DNA of 64,000 nucleotides, from the NCBI GenBank assembly GCA_016124535.1, contig WGNK01000017.1, positions 1-64,000 on the forward strand. Direction: 5' to 3'. Each line of letters opens with the position of its first letter. Within the stretch, counting starts at the first letter, position 1. The translations under genes and the position numbers were made by a program. This DNA is from Azospirillum sp. Its GTDB lineage: Bacteria; Pseudomonadota; Alphaproteobacteria; Azospirillales; Azospirillaceae. The notes beneath the pieces were generated by a model. That model was not told where the DNA came from and ran no database searches. It saw only the letters and a list, made by a program, of their open reading frames with translations. Positions 9,063-16,659 of the stretch are shown in pieces.

Positions 9063-10316
9063 ATGAGCGAGACCGAGTTCTATCGCACCAAGCGTCTGCC
9101 ACCTTACGTCTTCGCTGCGGTCAACGCGATGAAGGCCAGGGCGCGCGCTGCCGGCGAGGACATCATCGATCTCGGCATGGGCAATCCCGATCTGCCGACG
9201 CCGCAGCACATCGTCGACAAGCTGAGCGAGGCGGTGCAGGACCCCAAGACCCACCGCTACTCGGAATCCCGCGGCATTGCCGGGCTGAGAAAGGCGGTCT
9301 GTGCCTATTATCTGCGGCGCTTCGGGGTGAAGCTCGACCCCGAGACCGAGGCAATCGTCACCCTTGGCTCCAAGGAAGGGCTGGCCAATCTGGCCCAGGC
9401 GATTTCGGCACCCGGCGACATCGTGCTGGTGCCCAATCCCAGCTACCCGATCCACCCGTTCGGCTTCATCCTCGCCGGGGCCGCGATCCGTCACATGCCG
9501 GTCGGGCAGTTTACCCTGTTTGAGGAGATTCAGCGGGCGGTCAAACACAGCACGCCCAAGCCGCTTGCGGTGGTGCTCAACTACCCGTCCAACCCGACGG
9601 CGCAGGTGGTCGACCTCGACTTCTACCGGCCGATCGTCCAGTTCTGCGTCGAGCATGGCATCTACATCCTGTCCGACCTGGCCTATTCCGAAATCTATTT
9701 CGATTGCCCGCCGCCGCCCTCGATCCTGCAGATTCCCGAGGCGCGCGAGATTGCGGTCGAATTCACCTCGATGAGCAAGACCTATTCGATGCCGGGCTGG
9801 CGGGTCGGCTTCGCCACCGGTAATCGCAAGCTGATCGCGGCGCTGGCGCGGGTTAAGAGCTATCTCGACTACGGCGCCTTCACGCCGGTGCAGGTGGCCG
9901 CCGCCGCCGCGCTCAACGGCCCTCAGGATTGCGTTGCCGAGGCCCGCGCGATCTACCGCGCTCGCCGCGACGTGTTGATCGAGGGACTGGCCTCGGCCGG
10001 CTGGGAGGTGCCCTCACCACCCGCCAGCATGTTTGCCTGGGCGCCGATCCCGCCGCGCTTCGCCCATCTGGGGTCGCTGGAATTCAGCAAGTTATTGATT
10101 CGGGAGGCAAAGGTCGCGGTATCACCGGGGCTCGGCTTCGGCGAATACGGCGAGGGCCATGTCCGGCTGGCGCTGGTTGAGAATCAGCAGCGCATCCGCC
10201 AAGCCTGCCGCAACATCCGGCAGTTCTTCGCCGGCAATCTGGCCGCCGCGGCCGCGGGCGAGGATCCGGAATCCCGGCGCGCCGCCCTGGTCGCCGCTCG
10301 CGTCAAGGCCCTTTGA
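9063..10316 (+). CDS. alaC: PLP-dependent aminotransferase, AlaC-like
   Basis: 417 residues, class I/II fold-type I aminotransferase. Visible are the IDLGMGNPDLPTP start of the small domain, NYPSNPTAQV, the SDLAYSEIYF segment and the PLP lysine in SMSKTYSMPGWRVGF (about residue 240), with a final arginine motif near GHVRLALV. Close relatives are annotated as glutamate-pyruvate aminotransferase AlaC or LL-diaminopimelate aminotransferase. Its position immediately before homoserine dehydrogenase (17 bp) is a recurring arrangement and suggests amino-acid metabolism in one operon. Exact substrate not resolved. Confidence 0.85.
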   Translation: MSETEFYRTKRLPPYVFAAVNAMKARARAAGEDIIDLGMGNPDLPTPQHIVDKLSEAVQDPKTHRYSESRGIAGLRKAVCAYYLRRFGVKLDPETEAIVTLGSKEGLANLAQAISAPGDIVLVPNPSYPIHPFGFILAGAAIRHMPVGQFTLFEEIQRAVKHSTPKPLAVVLNYPSNPTAQVVDLDFYRPIVQFCVEHGIYILSDLAYSEIYFDCPPPPSILQIPEAREIAVEFTSMSKTYSMPGWRVGFATGNRKLIAALARVKSYLDYGAFTPVQVAAAAALNGPQDCVAEARAIYRARRDVLIEGLASAGWEVPSPPASMFAWAPIPPRFAHLGSLEFSKLLIREAKVAVSPGLGFGEYGEGHVRLALVENQQRIRQACRNIRQFFAGNLAAAAAGEDPESRRAALVAARVKAL

Positions 10317-10333
10317 GTCGAGGCCCCTCGGAC

Positions 10334-11620
10334 ATGGACCCTCTTAGAATTGCCATCGCCGGCCTCGGTACGGTCGGTGCCGCAACGGTCAGGCTGCTGC
10401 ACGATAACGCCGCGCTGATCCAGGCGCGCTGCGGTCGCCGGCTCGACATCGTGGCGGTCAGTGCCCGCGACCCGCGGAAGGACCGCGGAGTCGACCTTTC
10501 GGGGATCGCGTGGTTTGAGGATGCCGCGGCGATGGCCGCCGCCCCCGACATCGATGTTGTCGTCGAATTGATTGGCGGTTCGGCCGGCACCGCCCGCGAG
10601 GTCTGTCAGACCGCTCTGGCGCATGGCCGCCATGTCGTGACCGCCAATAAGGCGTTGCTCGCCCATCACGGCACCGAGTTGGTGCGCTTGGCCGAGCAGC
10701 GCGGCCTGACCATCGGTTTCGAGGCCGCGGTGGCCGGCGGCATTCCGGTGATCAAGGGGCTGCGCGAAGGACTTGCCGGCAACCGCATCGCCGAGGTCCA
10801 CGGCATCCTCAACGGCACCTGCAACTACATCCTGAGCGAGATGCGCCAGACCGGGCGGTCCTTCGCCGACGTTCTGGCCGATGCCCAGCGCCTGGGCTAT
10901 GCCGAGGCGGATCCCGGATTCGACATCGACGGCATCGACGCCGCCCACAAGCTGGCGATCCTGACATCGGTGGCGTTCGGCGTCGCGATCGATTTCGAGT
11001 CGGTGCATGTCGAAGGCATCCGCCACATCTCGGCCGACGACATCAAATATGCCGGCGGCCTGAAATACCGGATCAAGCTGATGGGCATCGCCCGGCGTGG
11101 CGAAGACGGGGTCGAGCAGCGGGTCCATCCCTGCATGATCCCCGAAGGCGCCAGCATGGCCGCGGTCGAAGGCGTGTTCAACGCCGTGGTCGCCCAGGGC
11201 GATTTTGTCGACAAGGTCGCGATGATCGGGCGCGGCGCCGGTGCCGGACCGACCGCCTCGGCGGTTTCCGCCGACCTCGTCGATATCGCGCGCAACCGCC
11301 AGACGCCGGCCTTCACGGTGACCGCCGACCGTCTGACCCAATCGGCCCCGGTGCCGATCGAGCGGCGCTTCGGGGCCTATTATTTGCGCCTGATGGTCGA
11401 TGACCGGGTCGGCGTGCTGCGTGGGATCGCCGGCGCGCTCGCCGATGCCGGGGTCTCGATCGCGACCTTTTTCCAGGATCACCGCGCACCGGGCGAACCG
11501 GTGCCGGTGGTCATGACCACCCATGAAACCTTCGAGGCCGCGATGCTCCGCGGCCTGGACGCGATCCGATCACAGGATTTCGTCCACGATCACTGCATGA
11601 TCCGGATCGAACAGTTCTGA
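10334..11620 (+). CDS. hom: homoserine dehydrogenase
   Basis: 428 residues. It converts aspartate semialdehyde to homoserine with NAD(P)H in threonine/methionine synthesis. It shows the nucleotide-binding AGLGTVGAATV at the N terminus, VVELIGG, VTANKALLAHHG, the family signature around NGTCNYILSEM and AEADPGFDIDGIDAAHKL, and a C-terminal ACT domain (from about residue 350, YYLRLMVDDRVGVL) for feedback control. I chose the ATG at 10334; an upstream TTG at 10313 overlaps the previous stop but lacks family support. Confidence 0.95.
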   Translation: MDPLRIAIAGLGTVGAATVRLLHDNAALIQARCGRRLDIVAVSARDPRKDRGVDLSGIAWFEDAAAMAAAPDIDVVVELIGGSAGTAREVCQTALAHGRHVVTANKALLAHHGTELVRLAEQRGLTIGFEAAVAGGIPVIKGLREGLAGNRIAEVHGILNGTCNYILSEMRQTGRSFADVLADAQRLGYAEADPGFDIDGIDAAHKLAILTSVAFGVAIDFESVHVEGIRHISADDIKYAGGLKYRIKLMGIARRGEDGVEQRVHPCMIPEGASMAAVEGVFNAVVAQGDFVDKVAMIGRGAGAGPTASAVSADLVDIARNRQTPAFTVTADRLTQSAPVPIERRFGAYYLRLMVDDRVGVLRGIAGALADAGVSIATFFQDHRAPGEPVPVVMTTHETFEAAMLRGLDAIRSQDFVHDHCMIRIEQF

Positions 11621-11640
11621 CCGGACGTGCCTTTTGGAGA

Positions 11641-11677
11641 TTTCCCAACGCCGTCCATCGCGGGACGGGCTGGGAAA
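11641..11677 (+). terminator. compound hairpin between hom and glpX
   Basis: An outer TTTCCCA/TGGGAAA (11641-11647, 11671-11677) encloses an inner CCGTCC/GGACGG stem. No clear U tract follows. It may attenuate read-through into glpX or stabilise the hom mRNA end. Confidence 0.4.
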
Positions 11678-11776
11678 GCTTGTGGACCATAGCGTTCTGT
11701 GCGTGCTCCGGGCCGGGCCGGTTCGACCCCGCTCCGGCGAATCCCGCTCAGGACAGGCAGGAATTGGGAGAGAACC

Positions 11777-12778
11777 ATGCCGAGCCCCCGCGTCGATCAC
11801 ATGTCGATGGACCGCAACCTTGCCTTGGAGGTCGTCCGCGTCACCGAGGCGGCCGCGCTCTCGGCGTCCCTGCAAATGGGCCGCGGCGACGAGAAGCAGG
11901 CCGACCAGGCCGCCGTCGATGCCATGCGCAAGGCGCTCAACAGCCTCGCCATTCAGGGTACCGTGGTGATCGGTGAGGGCGAACGCGACGAGGCGCCGAT
12001 GCTCTATATCGGCGAGAAGGTCGGCGCCGGCGGCGGTCCGAAGATCGACATCGCGCTGGATCCCCTGGAGGGCACCACCATCACTGCCAAGGGCGGCCCG
12101 AATGCGCTGGCGGTGATCGCGATGGCCGATGAGGGCGGCTTCCTCAACGCGCCCGACGTTTATATGGAGAAGATCGCGGTCGGCAACGGTCTGCCGGTTG
12201 GCGTGGTGGATATCGATGCCTCGCCCAAGGAGAATCTGCGGAACCTGGCCAAGGCCAGGGGCGCCGACGTCTCCGAACTGGTCGCCTGCATCCTCGACCG
12301 CCCGCGCCACACCGAGCTGATCGCCCGGGTCCGCGAAGCCGGGGCCCGCATCATGCTGATCACCGACGGCGATGTCAGCGGTGTGATTGCGACCTCCCAG
12401 CCGGAGAGCGGCGTCGACATCTATCTGGGCTCCGGCGGCGCACCGGAGGGCGTGCTCGCCGCCGCCGCTCTGCAGTGCATCGGCGGCCAGATGCAGGGCC
12501 GGCTGTTGTTCCGCAACGACGACGAGAAGGCCCGCGCCAAGCGGATCGGGATCAAGGACCTCGATCACAAATATGCCCTGGAGGAGATGGCCCACGGCAA
12601 CGTCATGTTCGCCGCTACCGGCGTCACCACCGGCAATCTGCTGCGCGGAGTGCGCCGGTTTCCGGGCGGGGCGGTCACCCATTCGGTGATTATGCGCTCC
12701 AAGAGCGGCACCGTCCGCTACATCGAAGCGCACCACAATTTCGGCCGCAAGATCGGCTTTGGCCCGCTTGACCGATGA
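11777..12778 (+). CDS. glpX: class II fructose-1,6-bisphosphatase GlpX
   Basis: 333 residues from the ATG at 11777 behind GGGAGAG. It hydrolyses fructose-1,6-bisphosphate in gluconeogenesis. Diagnostic motifs are VIGEGERDEAPML, IDIALDPLEGT (metal-binding Asp/Glu) and MLITDGDVSGVI, followed by YLGSGGAPEGVLAAAA. The location after hom is common in alphaproteobacteria, where recJ often follows; here recJ is absent and a gene-poor region with broken genes begins. Confidence 0.95.
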   Translation: MPSPRVDHMSMDRNLALEVVRVTEAAALSASLQMGRGDEKQADQAAVDAMRKALNSLAIQGTVVIGEGERDEAPMLYIGEKVGAGGGPKIDIALDPLEGTTITAKGGPNALAVIAMADEGGFLNAPDVYMEKIAVGNGLPVGVVDIDASPKENLRNLAKARGADVSELVACILDRPRHTELIARVREAGARIMLITDGDVSGVIATSQPESGVDIYLGSGGAPEGVLAAAALQCIGGQMQGRLLFRNDDEKARAKRIGIKDLDHKYALEEMAHGNVMFAATGVTTGNLLRGVRRFPGGAVTHSVIMRSKSGTVRYIEAHHNFGRKIGFGPLDR

Positions 12779-13049
12779 TGGCAGCGGCTTTGCGTCCAGA
12801 AACCGCAAGAAACCGGAGGAAATCGGACCCGCTCACGCAGCCGTGAAGTCTTCCGAACGCTTGTTCGGCGAGCCGATATAACGGTTTAGCGGTGGGATTT
12901 GATTGCTGTGCATGGCTCGCATTCGAATCGGCCATTGAATTGCGTCGGGGACATCGCAAGATCTGTTGAGAGAAGCGGTCGCCTATGCCTCGGGTGGCCG
13001 CCCGCGGATGGTTTCCCCTGCTGTCCTCGGGTTCCCCCACGGAGCTTCG

Positions 13050-13086
13050 GACGCCCGGTCTCCCCCAGACCGGGCGTCTCTGTTTT
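13050..13086 (+). terminator. Rho-independent terminator
   Basis: A perfect 12-bp stem GACGCCCGGTCT/AGACCGGGCGTC (13050-13061, 13067-13078) with a CCCCC loop is followed by TCTGTTTT. This is the only canonical intrinsic terminator clearly seen in the window. It lies 270 bp beyond glpX with no protein gene ending near it, so it probably ends either a long glpX transcript or a small RNA. Confidence 0.8.
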
Positions 13087-13121
13087 GGCCCCTGGGGCTT
13101 TTGACAGCTGGCTCCTGCAGT

Positions 13122-13152
13122 TGCAGGTCCAACTGGTCACCCTGGACCTGCA
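13122..13152. repeat. 10-bp inverted repeat
   Basis: TGCAGGTCCA (13122-13131) and TGGACCTGCA (13143-13152) form a perfect stem with an 11-nt loop. It lies just after the terminator and before the gene remnants. Function unknown. Confidence 0.6.
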
Positions 13153-13278
13153 GCTTGGCCGAGCGCGCGCCAAACTGGTGGCACCGCAACGCCGCCAGCG
13201 GCTGCGGATAAGCTGCGACCCGACGGTTGGGCAACGCGATGGCGCGGGCCTGCCCGGACGGCTGATCGCTCAGGCCGG

Positions 13279-13364
13279 GCAGCAGCGCCGCTCCAGGCGC
13301 GCGGCGTCCCGACCGCAGTGGTTTCGATGCCAAGCCGCGAGCTGTTCGAGGCCGAGGGCGAAGC
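13279..13364 (+). pseudogene. transketolase C-terminal fragment
   Basis: One frame reads PLQARGVPTAVVSMPSREL followed by FEAEGE, which resembles the transketolase C-terminal segment (..RVVSMPSWELFEAQ..). Only about 28 residues are recognisable; flanking codons lose similarity, suggesting frameshifts and deletion. It adjoins, in another frame, a dehydrogenase fragment. The assignment rests on a short stretch, so confidence is moderate. Confidence 0.4.
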
Positions 13365-13526
13365 CGGGTGGCCGAACTCGGGCGCGCCTTCGGCATGGAT
13401 GCGGTGTTCACCGACCGCAACGGGGCGCCCACGGTCCGCCATGGCTACTGCCGCTTCGACGACGTAATCGGGACCACCGACGTGCTCTCGCTCCATTGTC
13501 CGCTGACGGCGGAGACGCAGGGCTTG
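13365..13526 (+). pseudogene. D-2-hydroxyacid (glycerate-type) dehydrogenase fragment
   Basis: About 53 codons read as the second half of the NAD-binding domain of a D-2-hydroxyacid dehydrogenase: VAELGRAFGMDAVFTDR, then a variable loop, then DVLSLHCPLTAETQGL, the family's conserved strand and proline-rich turn. The glycine-rich nucleotide loop upstream is destroyed and the catalytic Arg/Glu/His part is missing. There is no start of its own. It is fused directly to unrelated coding debris on both sides. Confidence 0.65.
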
Positions 13527-13554
13527 AGTGGCTTGCCGGAGTTTCACCGCATCG

Positions 13555-13851
13555 AGCAGCGGCCGCAACGTCGAATTCCTGCTGGCGCTGGCGATCGCAC
13601 TCGCCGGCGAGTCCGGCATCCTTGCCCTCGCCGGCGATACTGACGGCGTCGACGGTGCCGAGGAGATCGCCGGCGAGGCAATCGGGCCGGATATCCTGGG
13701 CCGCGCCCGGGCACTCGGCATCAGCCCTGAGGAACGCCGTGCCGACAACGACGGCCATGGCTTCTTCGAAGCCGACGGTGCCCAGCTGGTCACCGGCCCG
13801 GCGCTGACCAACGTCAATGATTTCCGCGCCATCCTGATTGCCCCGCCCTGA
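13555..13851 (+). pseudogene. glycerate 2-kinase (MOFRL family) C-terminal fragment
   Basis: About 98 codons match the end of glycerate kinase/TtuD-type MOFRL proteins: SGRNVEFLLALAIAL, LALAGDTDGVDGAEE, a DNDGHGFFEADG segment and VTGPALTNVNDFRAI before a natural stop. The first three-quarters of the protein are gone. Glycerate kinase and hydroxypyruvate/glycerate dehydrogenase belong to one pathway, so the two adjacent fragments may be relics of a lost glycerate operon. Confidence 0.75.
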
Positions 13852-13915
13852 CCGGTTTCAGGATTGGGCGAAACTTCTGCTAGGCTCCCCCCTTGGGAGC
13901 CGAGAGGTTGAGACC

Positions 13916-14473
13916 ATGACGCCGAAGCAAGGACCGTTTGCCGATCAGACCGGGGGGGACGCGGCCGCCCGGCCGGAGCACCGCCGCCGGCCGGGCCTGC
14001 CGCTCGGCAGGCATGTCATCGCCCTGGCGGTGATCCTGGTCCTGGCCACCGCGGTACCGACGGCCTATGGCCTGTGGCTGGTCTGGGAGCGGATCGATTT
14101 CTCCGGCCGCTCCGGGATATGGCTGAGAACGGGGCCTGCCGATCAGCAAAACACCGAAGTGCGGGGTAACGCCGATGCCGCGGTCGCAGCCCTGGCGGCG
14201 GCGCTGGGCGGCGGCGCCCCGCCCAGGGTGGCGCGCCTGCGCCGCGTGCCCGACCCAGCGACCGGACGTCTGGCGAGCCAGGATTTCTGCATCGCCGCCG
14301 CCGTGACCGCCCCTGAGGGGCCCGCCGCCGGGGGGACCGCCCAGCCACTCCGCTATCTGGTGGTCGGCCCGGAGCGCCGGGTGAGCTCCGAACGCGCCGA
14401 TCCCGCCGCGGTGGCGTCGGCCTGCGATCGGGCTCTCGCCGCGCCCGGGGCCGGGGTCGCCGGCTACCCCTGA
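13916..14473 (+). CDS. small single-pass membrane protein, unknown
   Basis: 185 residues from the ATG at 13916 behind GAGAGG. A basic proline/arginine-rich N terminus precedes one transmembrane helix (HVIALAVILVLATAVPTAYGLWLVW, about residues 36-60, quoted only as the membrane span), then an exported or periplasmic Ala-rich domain with FCIAAAVTAP and a final LRYLVVGPERRVSSE segment. No family recognised. Its last codons and stop are the first unit of a 4 x 23 bp tandem repeat, so the present C terminus may be recent. It may be monocistronic; norC begins 290 bp downstream. Confidence 0.6.
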   Translation: MTPKQGPFADQTGGDAAARPEHRRRPGLPLGRHVIALAVILVLATAVPTAYGLWLVWERIDFSGRSGIWLRTGPADQQNTEVRGNADAAVAALAAALGGGAPPRVARLRRVPDPATGRLASQDFCIAAAVTAPEGPAAGGTAQPLRYLVVGPERRVSSERADPAAVASACDRALAAPGAGVAGYP

Positions 14474-14552
14474 CGCCGGAGACCGGCTACCCCTGACGCC
14501 GGAGACCGGCTACCCCTGACGCCGGAGACCGGCTACCCCTGACGCCGGAGAC
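14461..14552 (+). repeat. 4 x 23-bp tandem repeat spanning a stop codon
   Basis: Four identical head-to-tail 23-bp units begin CGGCTACCCCTGACGCCGG and each contains a TGA in the frame of the upstream gene's stop; a partial fifth unit follows. Each junction can fold as GCCGG-AGA-CCGGC. It lies between the small membrane protein and the norC promoter box. Confidence 0.95.
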
Positions 14553-14637
14553 CGGCTGCGGCCGCGGGCGATCGCCCCCCTCGGCACTCGGCCGCAGCGC
14601 GTTCGATTTCCCGATCCGTTTCGGTATCGACGATCGC

Positions 14638-14651
14638 TTGACCATCGTCAA
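14638..14651 (+). promoter_or_regulatory. NNR/FNR-type box for norC
   Basis: TTGACCATCGTCAA is a TTGAC-N4-GTCAA dyad of the Crp/Fnr (Nnr/Dnr) type centred about 120 bp before norC. CATGGT at 14675-14680 lies about 33 bp from its centre, suggesting a class II promoter. Confidence 0.75.
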
Positions 14652-14763
14652 GGCGGTGGGCGGCGACCCGGTTGCATGGTCGCGCCGATGATCGATGCTG
14701 CACGGCGTCATCGGTCCCGGACGGCACAAGAGCCGCGAGCGCAACCCTTTCCGGAGAGCAGGG

Positions 14764-15216
14764 ATGGAGGAACGGTTAACCAGGAACGCCGCCCGCAACA
14801 TCTTCTACGGCAGCACGGCGGTGTGTCTGACGATATTTGTCGCTTTGGTCGCACAGAGCCACTGGTACATGGTCAATTCATCGACCGCCAAGTCGCCGCT
14901 GACCGAATCAGTCGCCGAAGGCAAGCGCATCTGGACGGAAAGGGCCTGCGCCAACTGCCACACCATTCTCGGCGAAGGCTCCTACTTTGCACCCGAGCTG
15001 GGCAACGTCTGGCTGCGCTATGGCGGTGACACGGATGCCCAGGCCGCGCGGGACGGCCTTAAAGGGTGGTTTCAGGCCCAGCCGTCGGGGGTCGAGGGCC
15101 GGCGCCAGATGCCGCAATTCCACCTCTCCGACCAGGAAATGGACGAGGTCATCGATTTCCTGAAATGGACCAGCGAAATCAATACCCAGTCCTGGCCACC
15201 GAACCTCGCCGGCTGA
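14764..15216 (+). CDS. norC: nitric oxide reductase cytochrome c subunit NorC
   Basis: 150 residues, normal length. One N-terminal transmembrane anchor (about 15-33) is followed by a periplasmic c-type heme domain with CANCH at 62-66 and a later Met-containing QMPQFHLSD segment for the sixth ligand. It passes electrons to NorB, which reduces NO to N2O. norB follows after 20 bp. A Crp/Fnr-type box upstream fits NO-responsive control. Confidence 0.97.
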   Translation: MEERLTRNAARNIFYGSTAVCLTIFVALVAQSHWYMVNSSTAKSPLTESVAEGKRIWTERACANCHTILGEGSYFAPELGNVWLRYGGDTDAQAARDGLKGWFQAQPSGVEGRRQMPQFHLSDQEMDEVIDFLKWTSEINTQSWPPNLAG

Positions 15217-15236
15217 CTTCAGGGAGCCATCGAACC

Positions 15237-16562
15237 ATGAAATACCAATCCCAAAGTGTCGCCCTCTATTACTTCTATGGCGCCCTGGTGCTGTTCCTGG
15301 TTCAGGTCTCGGCCGGGCTGCTGGCCGGAACCGTCTATATCCTGCCCAACCTGCTGTCGGAGACGGTGCCGTTCAGCATCATCAAGATGGTTCACACCAA
15401 TGCCCTGATCGTCTGGCTGCTGATGGGCTTCATGGGCAGCACCTTCTACCTGCTGCCCGAGGAAGCCGAACGCGAACTCTACAGCGCGAAACTGGCGCTG
15501 GGGCAGTTCTGGCTGTTCATGATCGGCGCCCTGGCGGCGGTGGTCGGCTATCTGTTCGGCATTCACGACGGCGACAAGTTCCTGGAACAACCAGTGCCGA
15601 TCAAGCTGGCGATCGTCGTGGTCTGCCTGATGTTCCTGTTTAACTGCACCATGACCATGATCAAGGGGCGACGCACCGCGATCGCCAATATCCTGATGCT
15701 TGGCCTGTGGTTCGCGGTGTTGCTGTTCCTGTTCGCCTTCGTCACCCCGTCGAATATCGCGATCGACAAGCTCTACCGCTGGTGGGTGGTGCATCTGTGG
15801 GTTGAGGCGACCTGGGAACTGATCCTGGCGGCGATCCTGGCCTTCCTGATGATCAAGATGACCGGGGTCGACCGCGAAGTGATCGACAAGTGGCTCTATA
15901 TCGTGATCAGCCTGACCTTGATCTCCGGGCTGATCGGCACCGGTCACCACTATTTCTGGATCGGCGCCCCGGCCTATTGGCAGTGGCTGGGCAGCATATT
16001 TTCCGCTTTGGAGATCGTGCCGCCGTTCGCGCTGGTGATCTTCTGCTTCAGCATGGTCTGGCGCGGTCGCCGCGACCATCCGAACCAGGCGGCGCTGTTG
16101 TGGGCGCTCGGCTGTTCGGTGCTGACCTTCTTCGGCGCCGGGGTCTGGGGCTTTCTCCACACCTTGTCGCCGATCAACTACTACACCCATGGCACCCAGA
16201 TCACGGTGTCCCACGGCCATCTGGCGTTCTACGGCGCCTATGTCATGGTCAATATCGCAATGTTCACCTATGCCTTGCCCTATCTCCTGGGGCGCCACCC
16301 GTTCAACCAGCGGATCAACATGTGGGGCTTCTGGGTGACATCCAGTGCGGTGGTGTTCATGACCGTCACCCTGACCTTCGCCGGCGTGGTCCAGGTGCAG
16401 CTCCAGCGGGTGATGGGCCAGAGCTATATGGAGGTGCAGGACCAGCTGGTGCTGTTCTACCAGATGCGGCTGGGCGCCGGTATTTTCGTCGTCCTGGGCA
16501 CGATCCTGATCCTCTACTCGCTGATGGCTGTTCCGAAGCGCGCGGCGGTTCAGCCGGCGTGA
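15237..16562 (+). CDS. norB: nitric oxide reductase catalytic subunit NorB
   Basis: 441 residues, about 12 membrane helices, heme-copper oxidase superfamily. Conserved features include the MVHTNALIVWLL heme-ligand helix, HLWVEATWELI with the Glu residues typical of cNOR, the GTGHHYFWIGAP His pair at the binuclear heme b3-FeB site and the HGHLAFYGAYVMVN heme-ligand helix. It reduces two NO to N2O at the inner membrane using electrons from NorC. The ATG at 15237 fits; the stop is followed by a strong hairpin before norQ. Confidence 0.97.
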   Translation: MKYQSQSVALYYFYGALVLFLVQVSAGLLAGTVYILPNLLSETVPFSIIKMVHTNALIVWLLMGFMGSTFYLLPEEAERELYSAKLALGQFWLFMIGALAAVVGYLFGIHDGDKFLEQPVPIKLAIVVVCLMFLFNCTMTMIKGRRTAIANILMLGLWFAVLLFLFAFVTPSNIAIDKLYRWWVVHLWVEATWELILAAILAFLMIKMTGVDREVIDKWLYIVISLTLISGLIGTGHHYFWIGAPAYWQWLGSIFSALEIVPPFALVIFCFSMVWRGRRDHPNQAALLWALGCSVLTFFGAGVWGFLHTLSPINYYTHGTQITVSHGHLAFYGAYVMVNIAMFTYALPYLLGRHPFNQRINMWGFWVTSSAVVFMTVTLTFAGVVQVQLQRVMGQSYMEVQDQLVLFYQMRLGAGIFVVLGTILILYSLMAVPKRAAVQPA

Positions 16563-16588
16563 TCGGGCCGGCGTGATCGGGCAAGGCT

Positions 16589-16619
16589 GCTGGCCGGAGC
16601 CGTTGCGGCTCCGGCCAGC
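16589..16619 (+). terminator. 13-bp hairpin between norB and norQ
   Basis: GCTGGCCGGAGCC and GGCTCCGGCCAGC pair perfectly around a 5-nt GTTGC loop, 27 bp after the norB stop. There is no U run; it more likely protects the norCB mRNA 3' end or attenuates norQD than fully terminates. Confidence 0.5.
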
Positions 16620-16659
16620 GGCCGATCAGGACTTCGAACCGGTTTGATTGAGGACCCCA

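Larger units (their letters stand above)
12779..13260. other. gene-poor region with a possible small transcript
   Basis: No protein family is recognised in 480 bp. A palindrome CCGAAC-N4-GTTCGG (12853-12868) precedes TATAAC (12877-12882), which lacks a good -35. About 170-200 bp downstream lies a strong intrinsic terminator. A structured RNA of roughly 200 nt would fit between them, with internal inverted repeats such as TTGCG/CGCAAG, but it matches no RNA family I know. A second hairpin follows the terminator. Confidence 0.4.

Noticed and set aside
10313..10333. Earlier TTG start for hom
   Set aside because: It would add seven residues with no family support; the ATG at 10334 gives the normal N terminus.
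12853..12868. CCGAAC-N4-GTTCGG as an SOS (LexA) box
   Set aside because: It resembles the Gram-positive SOS box, whereas alphaproteobacterial LexA uses GTTC-N7-GTTC direct repeats; no SOS gene is adjacent.
12925..12950. Possible tRNA (TTCGAATC T-loop-like sequence)
   Set aside because: No matching acceptor, D or anticodon arms could be drawn around it.
12883..13086. 6S RNA or SRP RNA gene
   Set aside because: Length is suitable for 6S, but the expected central bubble could not be drawn, and the conserved SRP core motif is absent. Kept only as an unnamed possible transcript.
14461..14552. Short regular repeats as a CRISPR array
   Set aside because: The units are directly adjacent without spacers and begin inside a coding sequence.
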